NCBI GenBank assembly: GCA_949825065.1
Contig: OX463859.1
Span: forward strand, 25,003,847 to 25,067,846
Length of the DNA: 64,000 nt
Source of the DNA: Odontocerum albicorne
Taxonomy: Eukaryota > Arthropoda > Insecta > Trichoptera > Odontoceridae
Reading direction: 5' to 3'
Part shown: positions 21,410 through 32,446 of the stretch, one piece after another
Layout: every line of letters starts with the position of its first letter
Position numbering within the stretch: the first letter of the stretch is position 1
Translations under genes and position numbers: made by a program
Notes under the pieces: generated by a model
Database searches by the model: none
Seen by the model: only the letters and a program-made list of their open reading frames with translations
Told to the model about the DNA's origin: nothing

Positions 21410-21927
21410 CTATTTTTGGGCGCGTTTAGATCTAGTGTTTATCTTTTGATGCAAGCGGGCGAATGCATCATGTCAAATTGTTAACTCAAATTACTTTTGC
21501 ATTGCATTTATTGATTATTTTTCATCCTCGGATTTCAAACCCTCTTCAATTTTGTATTTATGTGTCATATAAACGTGTGCTCTTTTATTTACATTTGAAT
21601 ATTCTTTGGCGAGTTTTCGAGTCGTGGTGTCAATTTTACGTCTCTCCCTTCCAAACTTGTATTTAATAAAATTGTTAAGTACCAATGCTAAAAACTGAGC
21701 AAAAAAACTAATATTTTTTCTATTGTATTTAAATAAAAGGGTATGTTGGGTGATTTTCTTTCCTTATATTAATTTTTTCAAATATTTTTTTTCCGAAATT
21801 ATTAAAACAGGATTTTTTTATGTGGGTTTTTCCATACCACGCCGGATAAACAAAAGCCCATTTTAGATGTTAATACGAAATAGTTTCTTGAAAAAAGATT
21901 ACTTTTGAGTTTATAAAATAATGTTTA
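21410..21927. other. AT-rich spacer
   Basis: Nothing recognised. Confidence 0.4.
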
Positions 21928-22838
21928 TTATAAAGGGTCTTTCAAATTGAGCGTTTTTTTTATTCTTGGATAAAACACAGATAGCGTCGCGAACTTGCCT
22001 AAATCTTGTGACATTTGAGAAGTGTAATATATGAAATTTATAAAAATAAAGTGAGTATACAATACAACAACGCGTTCAAATTGTTGAATTATTTTATGTA
22101 TTGTAATCTCCGGAAACGGTGATGTTAATTGACCACCAAGATCATGTGATCTGACACCGTTGGACATTTTCGTTGGGGTTACGTGAAAAACCAGGTCCAT
22201 AAAAATGACCCCCAATCAATTCCTGAGCTAAAGGATGAAATTATTCGCGTTATTGGTGAGTTACGCAATTATGCCAAAATATCATCGAAAATTTTAACGA
22301 AAGAGTGGAAATCCGTGGACATTTATTTGGCGGATATTGTTTTTATTTTTATTCTTATGATTGTGTGCGGTATATTGTGGGATGAATATTTTTGGTCTTT
22401 CTGGAGTGATGATGTGTGAGGACTTTAATTTTGCATGATGTTTCCAGTTGTAATTGAGTGTCACGGTTTGTCAGGTTGATGAGAACGTGCAACGGGGTTT
22501 TGTTTTTGTGTAATCAAAAATCGGAAAGAAGTATCGATTTATTTTTTCATGCTAAATATCCTCAGTGAGATACAGACAAAAGCCTATTTTACTGGGGATA
22601 CAACAAATGAAAGGCAACAAACCCAGATCCATTAAAATTGTATGTCCAAATTAAATTACCTGTGGTTTTTTCGCAAATTATGTACTCGTATATTTCTTGT
22701 CATATGTAGTAAATAAATAAAAATTAATAAATAAATATTATACTTTAATGATTAATAAAAAGTGTTTTGAAATCAAAGCAAATTGTATGTTTTATACAAG
22801 AATTAAAAAACCGCTCAATTTTAAATACCCTTTATAAT
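21928..22838 (+). mobile_element. Mariner-like deletion derivative, copy 1
   Basis: Long terminal inverted repeats (about 50 bp: ttataaagggtctttcaaat on the left, its diverged complement on the right) bound about 910 bp. Inside, a 5' region coding YTIQQRVQIVELF-like text joins directly to the C-terminal transposase segment. The junction is identical to copy 2 at 55.9 kb. Copy 1 differs by about 400 extra bases at 22.34-22.74 kb. Confidence 0.8.
22110..22345 (+). pseudogene. Mariner-like transposase C-terminus
   Basis: Pieces of the plus strand read GDVN-PPRSCDLTPLDIF, then KNQVHKNDPQSIPELKDEII, RVIGEL, and DI. They match the family segment DVNWPPRSCDLTPLDYFLWGYVKxxV and RVIGELRPxL. Frameshifts lie near the catalytic motif and after GELRN. 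Confidence 0.75.
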
Positions 22839-23765
22839 AATCCTCGTATCCTGTGGTATCATGATTTTGGCTCGAAAGTTACTAGCATCCTTTTGAATTA
22901 TAGGAAATAGATCTATTGTTATATTGTCTTTTGATTGAAAGTGTATACATTTAAAAATAGGGCGTGCTGGTAAAATGCTGCATTTAAGCTTAAAAGTAAA
23001 AAAAATGAAGTAGACGCAGACATACAAGTACAGATCTAAAATTGTATAAAAATTGGTGCAACTTCTAATGAATTGCTCGTTTAAAAGTTTTAGCCCCCTC
23101 ATAAAAAATTTAGGATGTACAACACAATTATAAGAATATTTACCTTTTCCCCATTGCTCTGAAGCATGAATGCTTACTCTTAAGCATAATATGGTAATCT
23201 GTAGGTCACGACCTCCCTGGGGGTTGCGAATAATAATAACTAACATGCAAGAAAAGGAAATAACACGTTTTCTGAGAAAAAACGAAAACATTCATTTAAA
23301 AAAAATACAGTTGAAAGCCCGAGTAATTGTTATACATCGTTTACTCCAATGCTTACCTTAGTACATCTTTTCTATTATATACGAGTAGCTATTGATTATT
23401 AGTTATTAGCAGGTAGTGTAATTATTGTTATAATTTTTTTTTTTAAACCTGATATAGCTTATCGTCTTAGTGCAAGTACACCCTTTGTGCGGCCACGTGC
23501 ACATGCATTAACAAGATATTAAGTTTTTGTAGGGGAATCTCAAAGTTATAGTTTTAATTTCTTTTAAATTTATGGGTCACAAGCCTAAAAAGGTTGATGA
23601 ATATTGCCCTTAAGAATTAATAAAAGCTTCTAAATGTTGAGAATAAAGTTTTAGGACCACGACATAAGCTCAGATGAACAGATCTGTATTAAACACAATC
23701 GCAGATTTGTAAATACAAATGAACCATTACGCTTTTTATCAGATGGAGTAGGTGAGATGACAGAG
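22839..23765. other. spacer
   Basis: No element recognised. A 156-codon minus-strand open frame (22821-23291) has no recognisable motif and overlaps the transposon end. Confidence 0.35.
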
Positions 23766-23769
23766 CGCT

Positions 23770-24480
23770 AGATTTTTCTATCTTGACACACATATTTAGC
23801 CTTTTCCACATCTATCCGCCTTTTCATACAAGTCCTACGATTTCTCTTAGTTCTTACATTTACTTATTACGAAATATTATTTTCTTGATCCAACCATACT
23901 TTCTTTGGTTTTCCTCACATTTGCCCTGTGTACATGTTTTGTTAGTATTTCTTCAATCATTCGTTCTACATACCCAAACCCTCTTGGAGTGCTCATCTTT
24001 ATCTTTCTCAACACACCAATCTTAAATTCACATCCATCCCTCATTACTTCATTCTGTTTTTTGGCATACATCGTCACCCCATGTATTTTGCACTTTGCAC
24101 ATTTTTCTTCAGCACTTATTTGGCTTTTCTCAGTCTTTTTACACGTTAACGTTTCATTCCCATATATCAAAGTCGGTACTTAAATGTTATTGTGGACTCA
24201 ATCTTTGCCATTTTTTGATATTATGCGGTTTGAGTACATTTTATTTTACTACCCCATTGACTTTGTTTCCTATTACTACACGCCATTCGATATCTTTCTT
24301 AACTATTCCATGGTCAAAAAATACTACCCACATAGTAGAGTTCTTTGACTTCCTCCAATATATAGCATTTACGTTTCCTTAATTATTTTTACTGCGGTTT
24401 TAAATTTCTCAGAATTCATTCTTAATTTTTTCTCTTCGCATCTCTCATACAATTTTCCTATCAAAATCTGCAGTTCATAT
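23770..24480 (-). pseudogene. LINE group D, ORF2 C-terminal remnant
   Basis: The minus strand gives LQILIGKLYERCEEKKLRMN, SEKFKT, then PTLIYGNETLTCKKTEKSQI, CAKCKIHGVTMYAKKQNEVM, RDGCEFKIGVLRKIKM and GFGYVERMIEEILTKHVHRA. This is the standard region from after the reverse transcriptase palm to near the C-terminus (YGSETWxxxKKxESRIxAVEMRxLRxxxGVxxxDRxRNEVIRxRC, RWFGHVERMxExRLTKQIYxA). It is the clearest group D copy here. Stops break the first half. Confidence 0.8.
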
Positions 24481-24838
24481 TTATTATCTGAATTACATGA
24501 CCAATGGAAGAAAGTAAGTATTTACAACCATCAATTAAAATTGATTTCAATACAACAAATCTTTATTTATCTAGACACTTCACTGTAAAATACGATAGTA
24601 TATTCATGGTGAGTTTATTGTTAACCTGATAACAGTTGCGTATTTGTGCTAATTGCTGGGTGAAAGGATATAACGTTTTTATCAGAATGGAAAAAACCTT
24701 AACATACTCAATGCATTAAAAAAAACAGCAAATTAAATGTTTACCAATGTCACCAAAGAAAGAAGACGTGAAAGAACAAGAAAAAAGGATCAATGAAGAA
24801 ATATATATCGTTATTAAAGACAGATATTACATTATTTA
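24481..24838. other. spacer
   Basis: Nothing recognised. Confidence 0.35.
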
Positions 24839-24839
24839 T

Positions 24840-25085
24840 GTCGCTGTTCAAAGTAAGTCAATGAGTTTGTAAGTTTTATGGTAGTTGGTAACTGGTTTCA
24901 AAATCTGACAGCATAAACAATAGAGGACGACGTGAAGAAAGAGGTGAGATGAATTGGAAATGCCAAAAGGCAATATCTGATTAATTGTTGCATAAGTAAG
25001 TCTATGATCCGAAAGGCGATGAGATAATTCGGTGAAATGTTGAGGAGCGTTTTTAACCACACTTAGAATGTCTTTGATTGGGATA
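24840..25085 (-). pseudogene. LINE group J 3' coding end
   Basis: The minus strand reads LAFPIHLTSFFTSSSIVYAV, RF, stop, NQLPTTIKLTNSLTYFEQR, matching the copy at 4.55 kb (LAFPVHRSSFFTSSF, AVRLWNQL). One stop replaces the conserved W. No catalytic residues remain. Confidence 0.65.
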
Positions 25086-25655
25086 ATCAGAATTTCAAAA
25101 ATAAATCAGGCTTTGATTGAGTTAATCAGAATATCAAAACAATATTTTCACAAAAGGTTTCTTAAGAATGCCACTTCATCCAACCTCTAAAGCAAATGCC
25201 TTTTCTTATCTCTTTAATAAAGTTTTCCAAAGCCGCAGAATGGAGTCCTTAAATTTGTCGGTTAACTTGAAAATATTGGTCAAAAATTCAAATTACTCTT
25301 GAGTAAAGTTGCTAGGTCCTTTCGCTTTCTCCCTCATAGCCATAACCGTATCACTTGAGAAGTTGGCTTGTTCCTAATTTATTGAGGGATATCATGCAAA
25401 AAGTGGTGCGTGGGTTCAAGGATTCGGGATTCAAGACTTTTATATTCACGTTTGATTCGAGTTTCAGGTATATAAGATTATTTATTTATTTATATCAATG
25501 TCATCATGCAATGTTCCATTCAAAGTATATAGACAACGTATCTCACCACCTTCTTATTCACAAACAGAGCTTTGCCTTATTTAAATTCACACATGCTATT
25601 CTTTTTCGTGTAATTTTAACATTTCCCCCAGTCTGATTTTTAAGCTATGATTTAT
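25086..25655. other. spacer
   Basis: Nothing recognised. Confidence 0.35.
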
Positions 25656-25659
25656 TTAA

Positions 25660-25995
25660 TTTAACACTTTCTTGTAAATACTTCGTGCGAATTTGTTCCC
25701 TTAAAGAAATTTCTGGTCTAGTTAGTACCACATCCACCATACTCACCTTACCTTACACTATCCGATTGTCATCTGTTTTGATGGTTGTAAAACGCTTTGA
25801 TTGGGACAAAATCTAATGAAAACCAGGGTCGAGAGTTTGTCGAAAACTTTTTTACGTTTAAACCAGCTGAATTCTACTCAAAAGGTATTGAAGAGCGACC
25901 TTATGGCAACAAGTCATTGCAAATATTCCCTTTGAAATAGCAACAAGTCATTACAAATAATGATGAAAATGTAATTATCATTGCTGTTTTTTTTG
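25660..25995 (+). pseudogene. Mariner transposase C-terminal remnant
   Basis: The plus strand contains KKFLV, stop, LVPHPPYSPYLTLSDCHLF, which is the third catalytic box of mariner (VPHPPYSPDLAPSDxxLF) with the catalytic Asp changed to Tyr. After a frameshift, EFVENFFTFKPAEFYSKGIE and WQQVIANNDENV match the family C-terminus. A 34-bp direct duplication (gcaacaagtcatt) lies within the last block. Inactive. Confidence 0.6.
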
Positions 25996-26455
25996 TTTAA
26001 AATCAAAATTGTTATACTAAAACGGAAGTTTATTATGACTCACCCCAATATTTAAAATTTCCTTTCCTAAGCCCCACTTCGTAGTAAAGATTAGAAATAC
26101 ATATTATATAATGAAGGTATACCGTCTCAGGTGTATGAAAATTTATTATCTTCAAAGACTTATTTGTTTTACATCTATATATTACTTTAGTGAAGTTGTA
26201 CCTTCGCTAGTAATAGTTTATATTCATTATATAATCCACTTTCATTGTAACATACTCGAGACAGCCCCGTATCGTGTCATCAACTGTATATTGTTATTTA
26301 TTTATATTACTTTTATCATTTTGACTCGTGTACTTTCTAATGTTTCTTTTTTGTTGTGTTGATATGTCTTATCATTTAGTTTCGTTGAATTGTTCTTTTT
26401 TAAATAAAATATTATTTTGTAAATGTAGCAGACTACTTTTTTTAACAATTTCGTA
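25996..26455. other. spacer
   Basis: Nothing recognised. Confidence 0.35.
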
Positions 26456-26508
26456 AATTACATTGTAACGTTAATGTAAATTACATTGTAACGTTAATGA
26501 AAAATAAA
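26455..26508. repeat. 24-bp tandem duplication
   Basis: The words gtaaattacattgtaacgtt and aat occur twice head to tail. Confidence 0.8.
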
Positions 26509-26514
26509 AAATAC

Positions 26515-26830
26515 AACCGGGCAGATTTATAGTCATATCGCAATGTCTTCCAACCAGAAATATGTTTAAAATGAACCAGGTTAAATTTAGTAAAAAAATA
26601 ATTCATATCGCAATCTCTGCCAACCAGAAATATGTTTAAATTAAACCAGGTTCAATTTAGTAATAACCAGACTCCTTTAATCCATTAAGCTAAAATTAAA
26701 TCCAGGTTCGATTTAGTTTAAACTAAGACAATCTCTTTTAACCATAAATATGTTAAAATTAAAAAGGAATGGGTTCCTATTTCAAAAATTGGGTGTCAAC
26801 GGGAACCAAAGCTCCAACTCGGGGTCGGAA
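26515..26830 (-). mobile_element. SINE group A with triplicated tail
   Basis: The antisense tail unit (tcgcaatctctgccaaccag, aaatatgtttaaattaaacc, aggttcaattta) occurs three times with increasing divergence, followed once by the body (atgggttcctatttcaaaaa) and the tRNA-side end (tcaacgggaaccaaagctcc). Other copies have a single tail. Confidence 0.65.
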
Positions 26831-27225
26831 GACAGGGATATTACCAATTATGATATGGAAGTTGTCTAATGCGAAATGTTAAAATGTTTGCCGTGTATAT
26901 TGAGGTACTTCGTGTATCTGTTCACATTTTCACTGAATAAAGTGACAATATCCACTCTCGTAGTTTTTGCTCCCAACTTGGGATATAATTAAGGCTGTAT
27001 CTTTGTATATCTAAAGGCAACAGTCTGTGCTGTTCAGGCCTTAATAATTAGTTTTAATTATGTCCGAATTGTCTCGATTCTTTATTTTATGGGACACGTG
27101 GTATAAAAAGCAGAGTTGATTATATATAGAATCTAAGACAATGATTCATGAAACATTGTACAAAGTTTGATGTATTTTAGTGAAATATGGACGTGGAAAA
27201 TGACTTATAGAAGCCGAATAAAAGG
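26831..27225. other. spacer
   Basis: Nothing recognised. Confidence 0.35.
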
Positions 27226-27229
27226 TTTA

Positions 27230-27545
27230 AAAAATTTGAATTGAAAAAAAAAACGAGAATATAGGGTAAAAATGTATGACATAAGACGGGTCGAAGTAAT
27301 GAGGGGTGATTTTGAATTTTAAGGTGATGTATTAAGTAAGATGGATATAATAATTCTGAAATAGTATGTGCATGTAAATAAATTAATGAAGAAGGGTATT
27401 TAAGGGAGATCGAGAAAAATATAATTGAATCAAGTAAACGATATTTTCAAAGAAATAATATACTCGTAAGAAGTCAGAGAAATTGTAGGAGGTGTATGTG
27501 AAGGTGTATGGATATGGAAAAGGCGAAATATGTATGTCCACAAAC
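27230..27545 (+). pseudogene. LINE group D C-terminal remnant
   Basis: The plus strand carries VKMYDIRRVEVMRGDFEF, GDVLSKMD, then INEEGYLREIEKNI-like text, NYIESSKRYFQRNNIL and RCMDMEKAKYVC. It follows group D order (RNEVMRDxC, GVLxKI, NDIL, MDxDEAKxVC). Multiple frameshifts are present. Confidence 0.6.
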
Positions 27546-27599
27546 AATGTTTTTCCTCGACATACTAGGGGCTAAAAGTTCCCTGTCCAAAGATATTAA

Positions 27600-28260
27600 A
27601 AAGGTATTCAAACCTAAAAAAATAGTCACCCTGTAGTCAAAACATTTCTTAGAGCGATGACTTAGTTTTCCAATATCACTGAAAAAAATTATATAAAACA
27701 CTGAGAAAATAATTTCTTCCTAACTTAATTTTTTTCCCTGGATTTTAGTTTTGTAAATAAAAAATAATCACTAGAGGTCAAGTCGGAACTATAGAATGGG
27801 TGATTTCATCTTTGGAAACAAGAGTGTTGAATTTGACAATCCTGAAACAATTTTGCGATATTTTTTTTGTGCTTGCGTCACTGACTTTTTTGGGCCGTGG
27901 TGATCTCGGACAATGCCACTTAATCGAGCCCCTTTTTGAAAAAGGATCATAATATAAAATTACAGAGGATCATAATTATTTTTTTCCATCACAAAGTACT
28001 GAAAATTAATTGCAACATTTAACACATTAATGGTTTTGGACAGAACTTACGAGTTTTGGCACCCATCTTGCATCAACCTTTTCATCCCAAGATGGTCGTG
28101 CAGGATTCTATGCCCAGTAGTTTTGGAAAGCCAATAATACCTTGCTGCTATTTCTTTTGATTTCAGTCTTCAATCGTGTAACACTTGCTTTTGCACTAAT
28201 ATAACTATTTCTGGAGTGAGTGCCTTTACTGGCGTGCCTTGACGAGGGTCGTCTTTAATA
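27600..28260 (-). pseudogene. Mariner transposase, heavily decayed
   Basis: Minus-strand blocks in order are GTPVKALTPEIV, SKTTGHRILHDHLGMKRL with DARWVPK, IKWHCPRSPRPKKVSDAS, ILYSSDLTSSDYFLFTKLKS (third Asp box) and GKLSHRSKKCFDYRVTIF. They match the mariner order HTH linker, ILHxxLGMKKLSARWVP, SKQWxxxGSPxPKK, YSPDLAPSDYFLFxKLKS, LxxRWxKC. The first two catalytic acids are deleted or lost. No terminal repeats were found. Confidence 0.7.
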
Positions 28261-28269
28261 GATTTCTGC

Positions 28270-28580
28270 ATAAATGAAACTGTTTAGCACAATATTTTAT
28301 TGTAAAATATGTTTGAGAAGATTTTCCGTATACAACATCTAAACGTCGTTTAATTTCTGCCAGAATTTTCCCTTCTTGTGAAAGAAACTTGATAGCTGTA
28401 TGAATATTATTTTTTTACATTTCAGACTATAACGAAACAATATGTCTTCTATCGACTCTAGTTGACTTATCACTGCGGTTAGGGTATTACATTTTACCTG
28501 AACGTTGGCCTGATCGTTCGATGGGCGTAGTATCTGTCTTAAAAACTTAGTGTTACCTACAATGGTCAACAAGTGAACAT
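28270..28580. repeat. Unclassified repeat, related to 49.9 kb
   Basis: The stretch acatttcagactataacgaa, acaatatgtcttctatcgac, tctagttgac at 28.42 kb aligns with acatttcagagtaaaacgaa, acatcacgtcttttatcggc, tcaaattgac at 49.91 kb. No coding motif is evident. Confidence 0.4.
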
Positions 28581-28599
28581 ATTACATAGCGAGGCAGTG

Positions 28600-29230
28600 A
28601 TACGACCTTATCGTCGTGAGAGTTAGTCAAGTCTTCCAGTTTAGAAGCTTTCTGAACCCTGACCCCCCGAGTATAAGATCAGCATCTTATCAAATAGACC
28701 TATAGAATGGTGTTGACATATTCTATCCCGATTGGGGCATGTCTGATGGTCCAGAGCTTAAAGATTATTTGCGTCTCCTGTTTTTGAATGTTGACAATCT
28801 TTTAAAAAAAACACGAAGTGATCATTATTGATCGAATATTGACATTAAGTTCATTAATGAATAGCATCAGTTAATGAACTTAATGCCTTTTTGAATCGCT
28901 GTTTTCATTAAGAGGTATTTTCCATTAAATTTAATCGGAGAAAACTTTTTTCGTCCCCTGTGTTGTGTTTGTTATTTGCTTTGTGGGGGAGTAAAATCAG
29001 GGGGATGTTTGCAAACGAAGATCGTAAATTACATAAAAGGAATTGGGTGACAATTACAGATATATTTCAAGGACTTTTATTTCGTTTTCATTTTGTTTTT
29101 GGCATTCGAGATATTTTATTGTGTTTTTTTTCTTCTATCTTCAATAAAAACGTACAACAAATGTGTTTCAACGATACATTTTTACTACTCAGAATGAAAG
29201 CAGAAGCAAGTAAATAAAATATTTATATCA
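28600..29230. other. spacer with a 15-bp hairpin
   Basis: The arms cattaagttcattaa and ttaatgaacttaatg lie near 28850-28885. Otherwise nothing is recognised. Confidence 0.4.
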
Positions 29231-29234
29231 ATCA

Positions 29235-29345
29235 AAAATACAACCACCGTGGCAAAGTTGATAAAACGCTTTCATCTGTTTTTGATTCCCGTTGGTACCC
29301 AGATTTTTTTCAAACAATAGGGTTCCTGTCAGGATTTTACTTTAT
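29235..29345 (+). mobile_element. SINE group A, degraded
   Basis: Head (caccgtggcaaagttgataa), B-box-like tttttgattcccgttggt and body (acccagatttttttcaaaca, atagggttcctgtcagg) are present. The tail is missing. Confidence 0.6.
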
Positions 29346-29397
29346 CGTTGATTCATTTAAACATATTCAAATTCATGATAATAATAAAATAAGAGTT

Positions 29398-29432
29398 TAT
29401 ACAGCGCCGTTTGGAGAGTAATACATCTCCTT
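29398..29432 (-). mobile_element. SINE group B end fragment
   Basis: Only tatacagcgccgtttggaga gtaa remains. It is immediately followed by a LINE group D remnant. Confidence 0.4.
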
Positions 29433-29434
29433 AC

Positions 29435-29655
29435 ATATTTCTTTGAGTTTTCTTACTCCTTATGTTTCCTGTATTCCAAATATCATTTACTCGATCCAAT
29501 TATACATCTTTCGGCGGTCTTTAACCAAGATATCCACTCATCGTTATATACACATTTGTAAGGTCAGTCTTTCGTCATTCATTCGTTTAATATGTGCAAA
29601 CCATTGTAAAGTGCTCTTTTCCTATCTACTCAGTACAAAAGCTGCATTTTGACCT
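29435..29655 (-). pseudogene. LINE group D C-terminal fragment
   Basis: The minus strand reads LYNGLHILNE, KTDLTNVYITMSGYLG, RPPKDV, LDRVNDIWNTGNIRSKKTQ, matching group D (GYVERMNExxLT..., RPRKxWLDxVNDIL). It is a short, interrupted 3' coding piece. Confidence 0.5.
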
Positions 29656-30215
29656 TATTCTAAATGGAAAATATAATTATTTAATGTTGTAACAAATAAA
29701 GATATTAAATATTGAAAAAATAAAACGGATAAATATGTTCGATTCTCAATAGAATAAAAGGAAAAATAGATATTGTTTACGCAGTTACTAACTTTTTAAA
29801 TAAAACCTTTATTTGGGAAGTCATAAATTAAATTAAGTTTTACTTGTTTTTCAAATATTAAATATTTTCCAGTTTAAAATATACGGGCTTAAAGCAAATT
29901 ACATTAAAAATAAATTTCTAAAAATATTTTTTTTTTTTACTTTTCACCCTGAAAGTTTTTTCGCTATTTATAATTCCAAAAAGCAATTAAAGTGTACGGT
30001 TTGAATTTATGTGTAACTTACTTTTAAAAGCTATAGTACACTAACGTTATATAGGTCTTAGAGCATAAACCACTTTGTTGAGGCTAATTTAGCAAAAATA
30101 CTTAATTTTGATCGCACTTTCGGAGGGGCTGACAATTTATGCTTTCTGCAAGTGAAAATAATTGAAATATTTATTGAATACTTTGAATCAAATCTTCTTT
30201 TTCATATATCATATA
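29656..30215. other. AT-rich spacer
   Basis: Nothing recognised. Confidence 0.4.
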
Positions 30216-30219
30216 ACTT

Positions 30220-30475
30220 TTCAAACTATCTGAATCAATAAATCTGACATATTGGAGAGCGTGTCCGGGAGACACATTTGTGTTCGCCTTTGAGTTGAAA
30301 GGCACTGGAGTAGGCAACAGCCTCACGGTTGGACATTGCACATGTTGGTAACACTTTCGCACGTCAAGAGACAAAAACACACGTTTTCGTACCTGACAAA
30401 CTCTTGTCAGACTGGGACCCTTTTTTTGGGTACTATCGGAAATCGAATATGAAACCACCAGGTTATAGTAAAGTA
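30220..30475. repeat. Diverged dispersed repeat, copy 2
   Basis: Partner of 10285-10440: catgttggtaacactttcgc, then gtcagactgggacccttttt, then a shared aaccacc-ggttatag pattern. A 95-codon minus-strand frame covers it, but it has no motif and is not open in the other copy. Confidence 0.45.
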
Positions 30476-31145
30476 TTTTTCCAGCTACCGTAGGTCGTGT
30501 ATGTCGTCAACTTATGAAGGTGATTGTTCTTGAGGTATGCAACAAATAATCAGGCAAGCCCTTGGAGTGAGTAAAGCCTTAATGAAAATTATAAAAAAAA
30601 TGTTGATAGAACATTCGATTCAAATCTACGAAAAAAAACAGCATAAAACTTTTTACTGTTGGCATACAATATTTTTATTAAAAAACTAAAAAAATATTTC
30701 AAAATAAGGCGACTTAGTTAATCAGTTTACAAGAAAATTTTACGGCTTTAATAAGGGAGAAACAATATAAATTGCCACGTTTAACGGGGGTCAGAGAATT
30801 AGCCCAAAATAATTAATCTTGTAAAAAAAAAAACAGTTTTCTAAACAAGGTTTAATACCAAATTATACGTTTGCCCAACAAATGGTTGCATTAGTCGGGA
30901 AACCTTATCAGGTGATTTAAAACAAGATAAATAAAATGTTGTTATATTATTAACCATAAAACGTTGTTATAAAACGATAGTTTGTAAATAAATGAAAAGC
31001 CTTTGGTAATAAAAACCGAATGGACCACTTTTGAAAAAAATGAATATCCGCAATGTTTGGATTAGTACAGTGGCGTCTTACCAACTGAGTCACGACTGGG
31101 TGGCGTACATAACTTAAGAAAGCCTCTGAAGTAAATAATAATTAA
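30476..31145. other. AT-rich spacer
   Basis: Nothing recognised. Confidence 0.35.
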
Positions 31146-31149
31146 AAAA

Positions 31150-31465
31150 ATGACAATTTATATAGCGCCGTTTAGAGGGGCTACTTTCCTCAAGGGTGCA
31201 CTAACTCGGGACTCGAACTCCACTTTTATTGATATATTACAAAAAATACATAATAAATATATAAGTGAAGTATAAGGATGTTAATGAAGTGGCTATGGTC
31301 ATAAGATTATGCTCTTCTCGCATCAGCAAATGTTCAAAAAAACATATTTGGTAAGAAAACCGCAGAAAACACGCTAAGGGAAGACGAACTATAATGAAAC
31401 CCTTATCAATCTTCCGATATATGATTATATCACATTCAGATTTTAGTATAATATTCATATAACAA
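31150..31465 (-). mobile_element. SINE group B, near full length
   Basis: Antisense order: tatagcgccgtttagagggg, caagggtgcactaactcggg, B-box complement actcgaactccac, body (gaagtggctatggtcataag), then aaaaacatatttggtaagaa and gacgaactataatgaaaccc. The same order in sense occurs at 34.3-34.6 kb and 57.1-57.4 kb, giving an element near 310 bp. Confidence 0.7.
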
Positions 31466-32440
31466 CATTAATATTAATAAGACCTCCCAAAATGGGGTTC
31501 CTTGAAGTGTTTATTACAGTTGCACACGACACCCATATCTCTAATCCTAAGAGATAGAACATTTCAAAGGACCAGCATGGTAAAAGCTCAAATCATAATA
31601 TCCCTCCCTATTCAATCAATTTGGAACAATCAATTTATTATATGAAGAAGAAATATACCTTAAAGTTCTTCTCTCCGAAGTAACATCTCACAAACACAGA
31701 TTCCAAAGATACAACGGAGACATCCCTTACAGGGATATACACTCGTATATGGGGAGACAAAGTTTGAAATTTTCAGTTAGTGAATACTTTTTAGAAGTGG
31801 ATTAATACCACAATATTTAAGACTACCATTTATCAGCCCAGTAGTTGCATTGAAAACAGAATAAATTTAATAAGAAGGAAAGTTTTTTTTATCAAGAAAG
31901 ACAAATAGAAATAAAAAATAATATTAGGAGTGTTGAAAGTAACATAGTATTTAAATATACTATATATTCTGAAATTTCAATGTCAAGGCAACGGAATAGA
32001 AAGTACATTTGAGAGAGAAGCTATCAAAATATCTGGACTCATTTAATACAGTCCTTCCAATCGAGACACACCTTTACCAAAAGAAGGGCGAAGCTGGCAG
32101 CGATGACACCCGTTGCTTTTAGCTCATTCGAAACTTTAATAAACTCAATAAATAGGTTCGAAAATCATTTAAAATATAAACGCACACAAACATAACATAT
32201 ACACAGCCCCATATTTTCTGTCTGTTTAAAGAAAGCAAATATATTAAGAGTCCAATTTTTTTAATGAGGGTTGTTAAATTCCTCGTGCGGCTGATGCTCA
32301 GATTTATTTCTGTTTGTATGTAAATTTCATAAGCATAAAATCAGCTGTCTTAGAGCAAACTTTGAGCCTTGTTATATAGTTGACATAAAATTTAAAAAAA
32401 TATTGATAGTAATAAAAAGTGTTCATACATACAATGAAAG
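31466..32440. other. spacer
   Basis: No gene or element recognised. Confidence 0.4.
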
Positions 32441-32446
32441 AAAATA

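Noticed and set aside
22821..23291. 156-codon minus-strand frame
   Set aside because: No motif, AT-driven composition, and it overlaps a transposon end.
30171..30458. 95-codon minus-strand frame
   Set aside because: Covers the dispersed repeat also at 10.3 kb, where the frame is not conserved.
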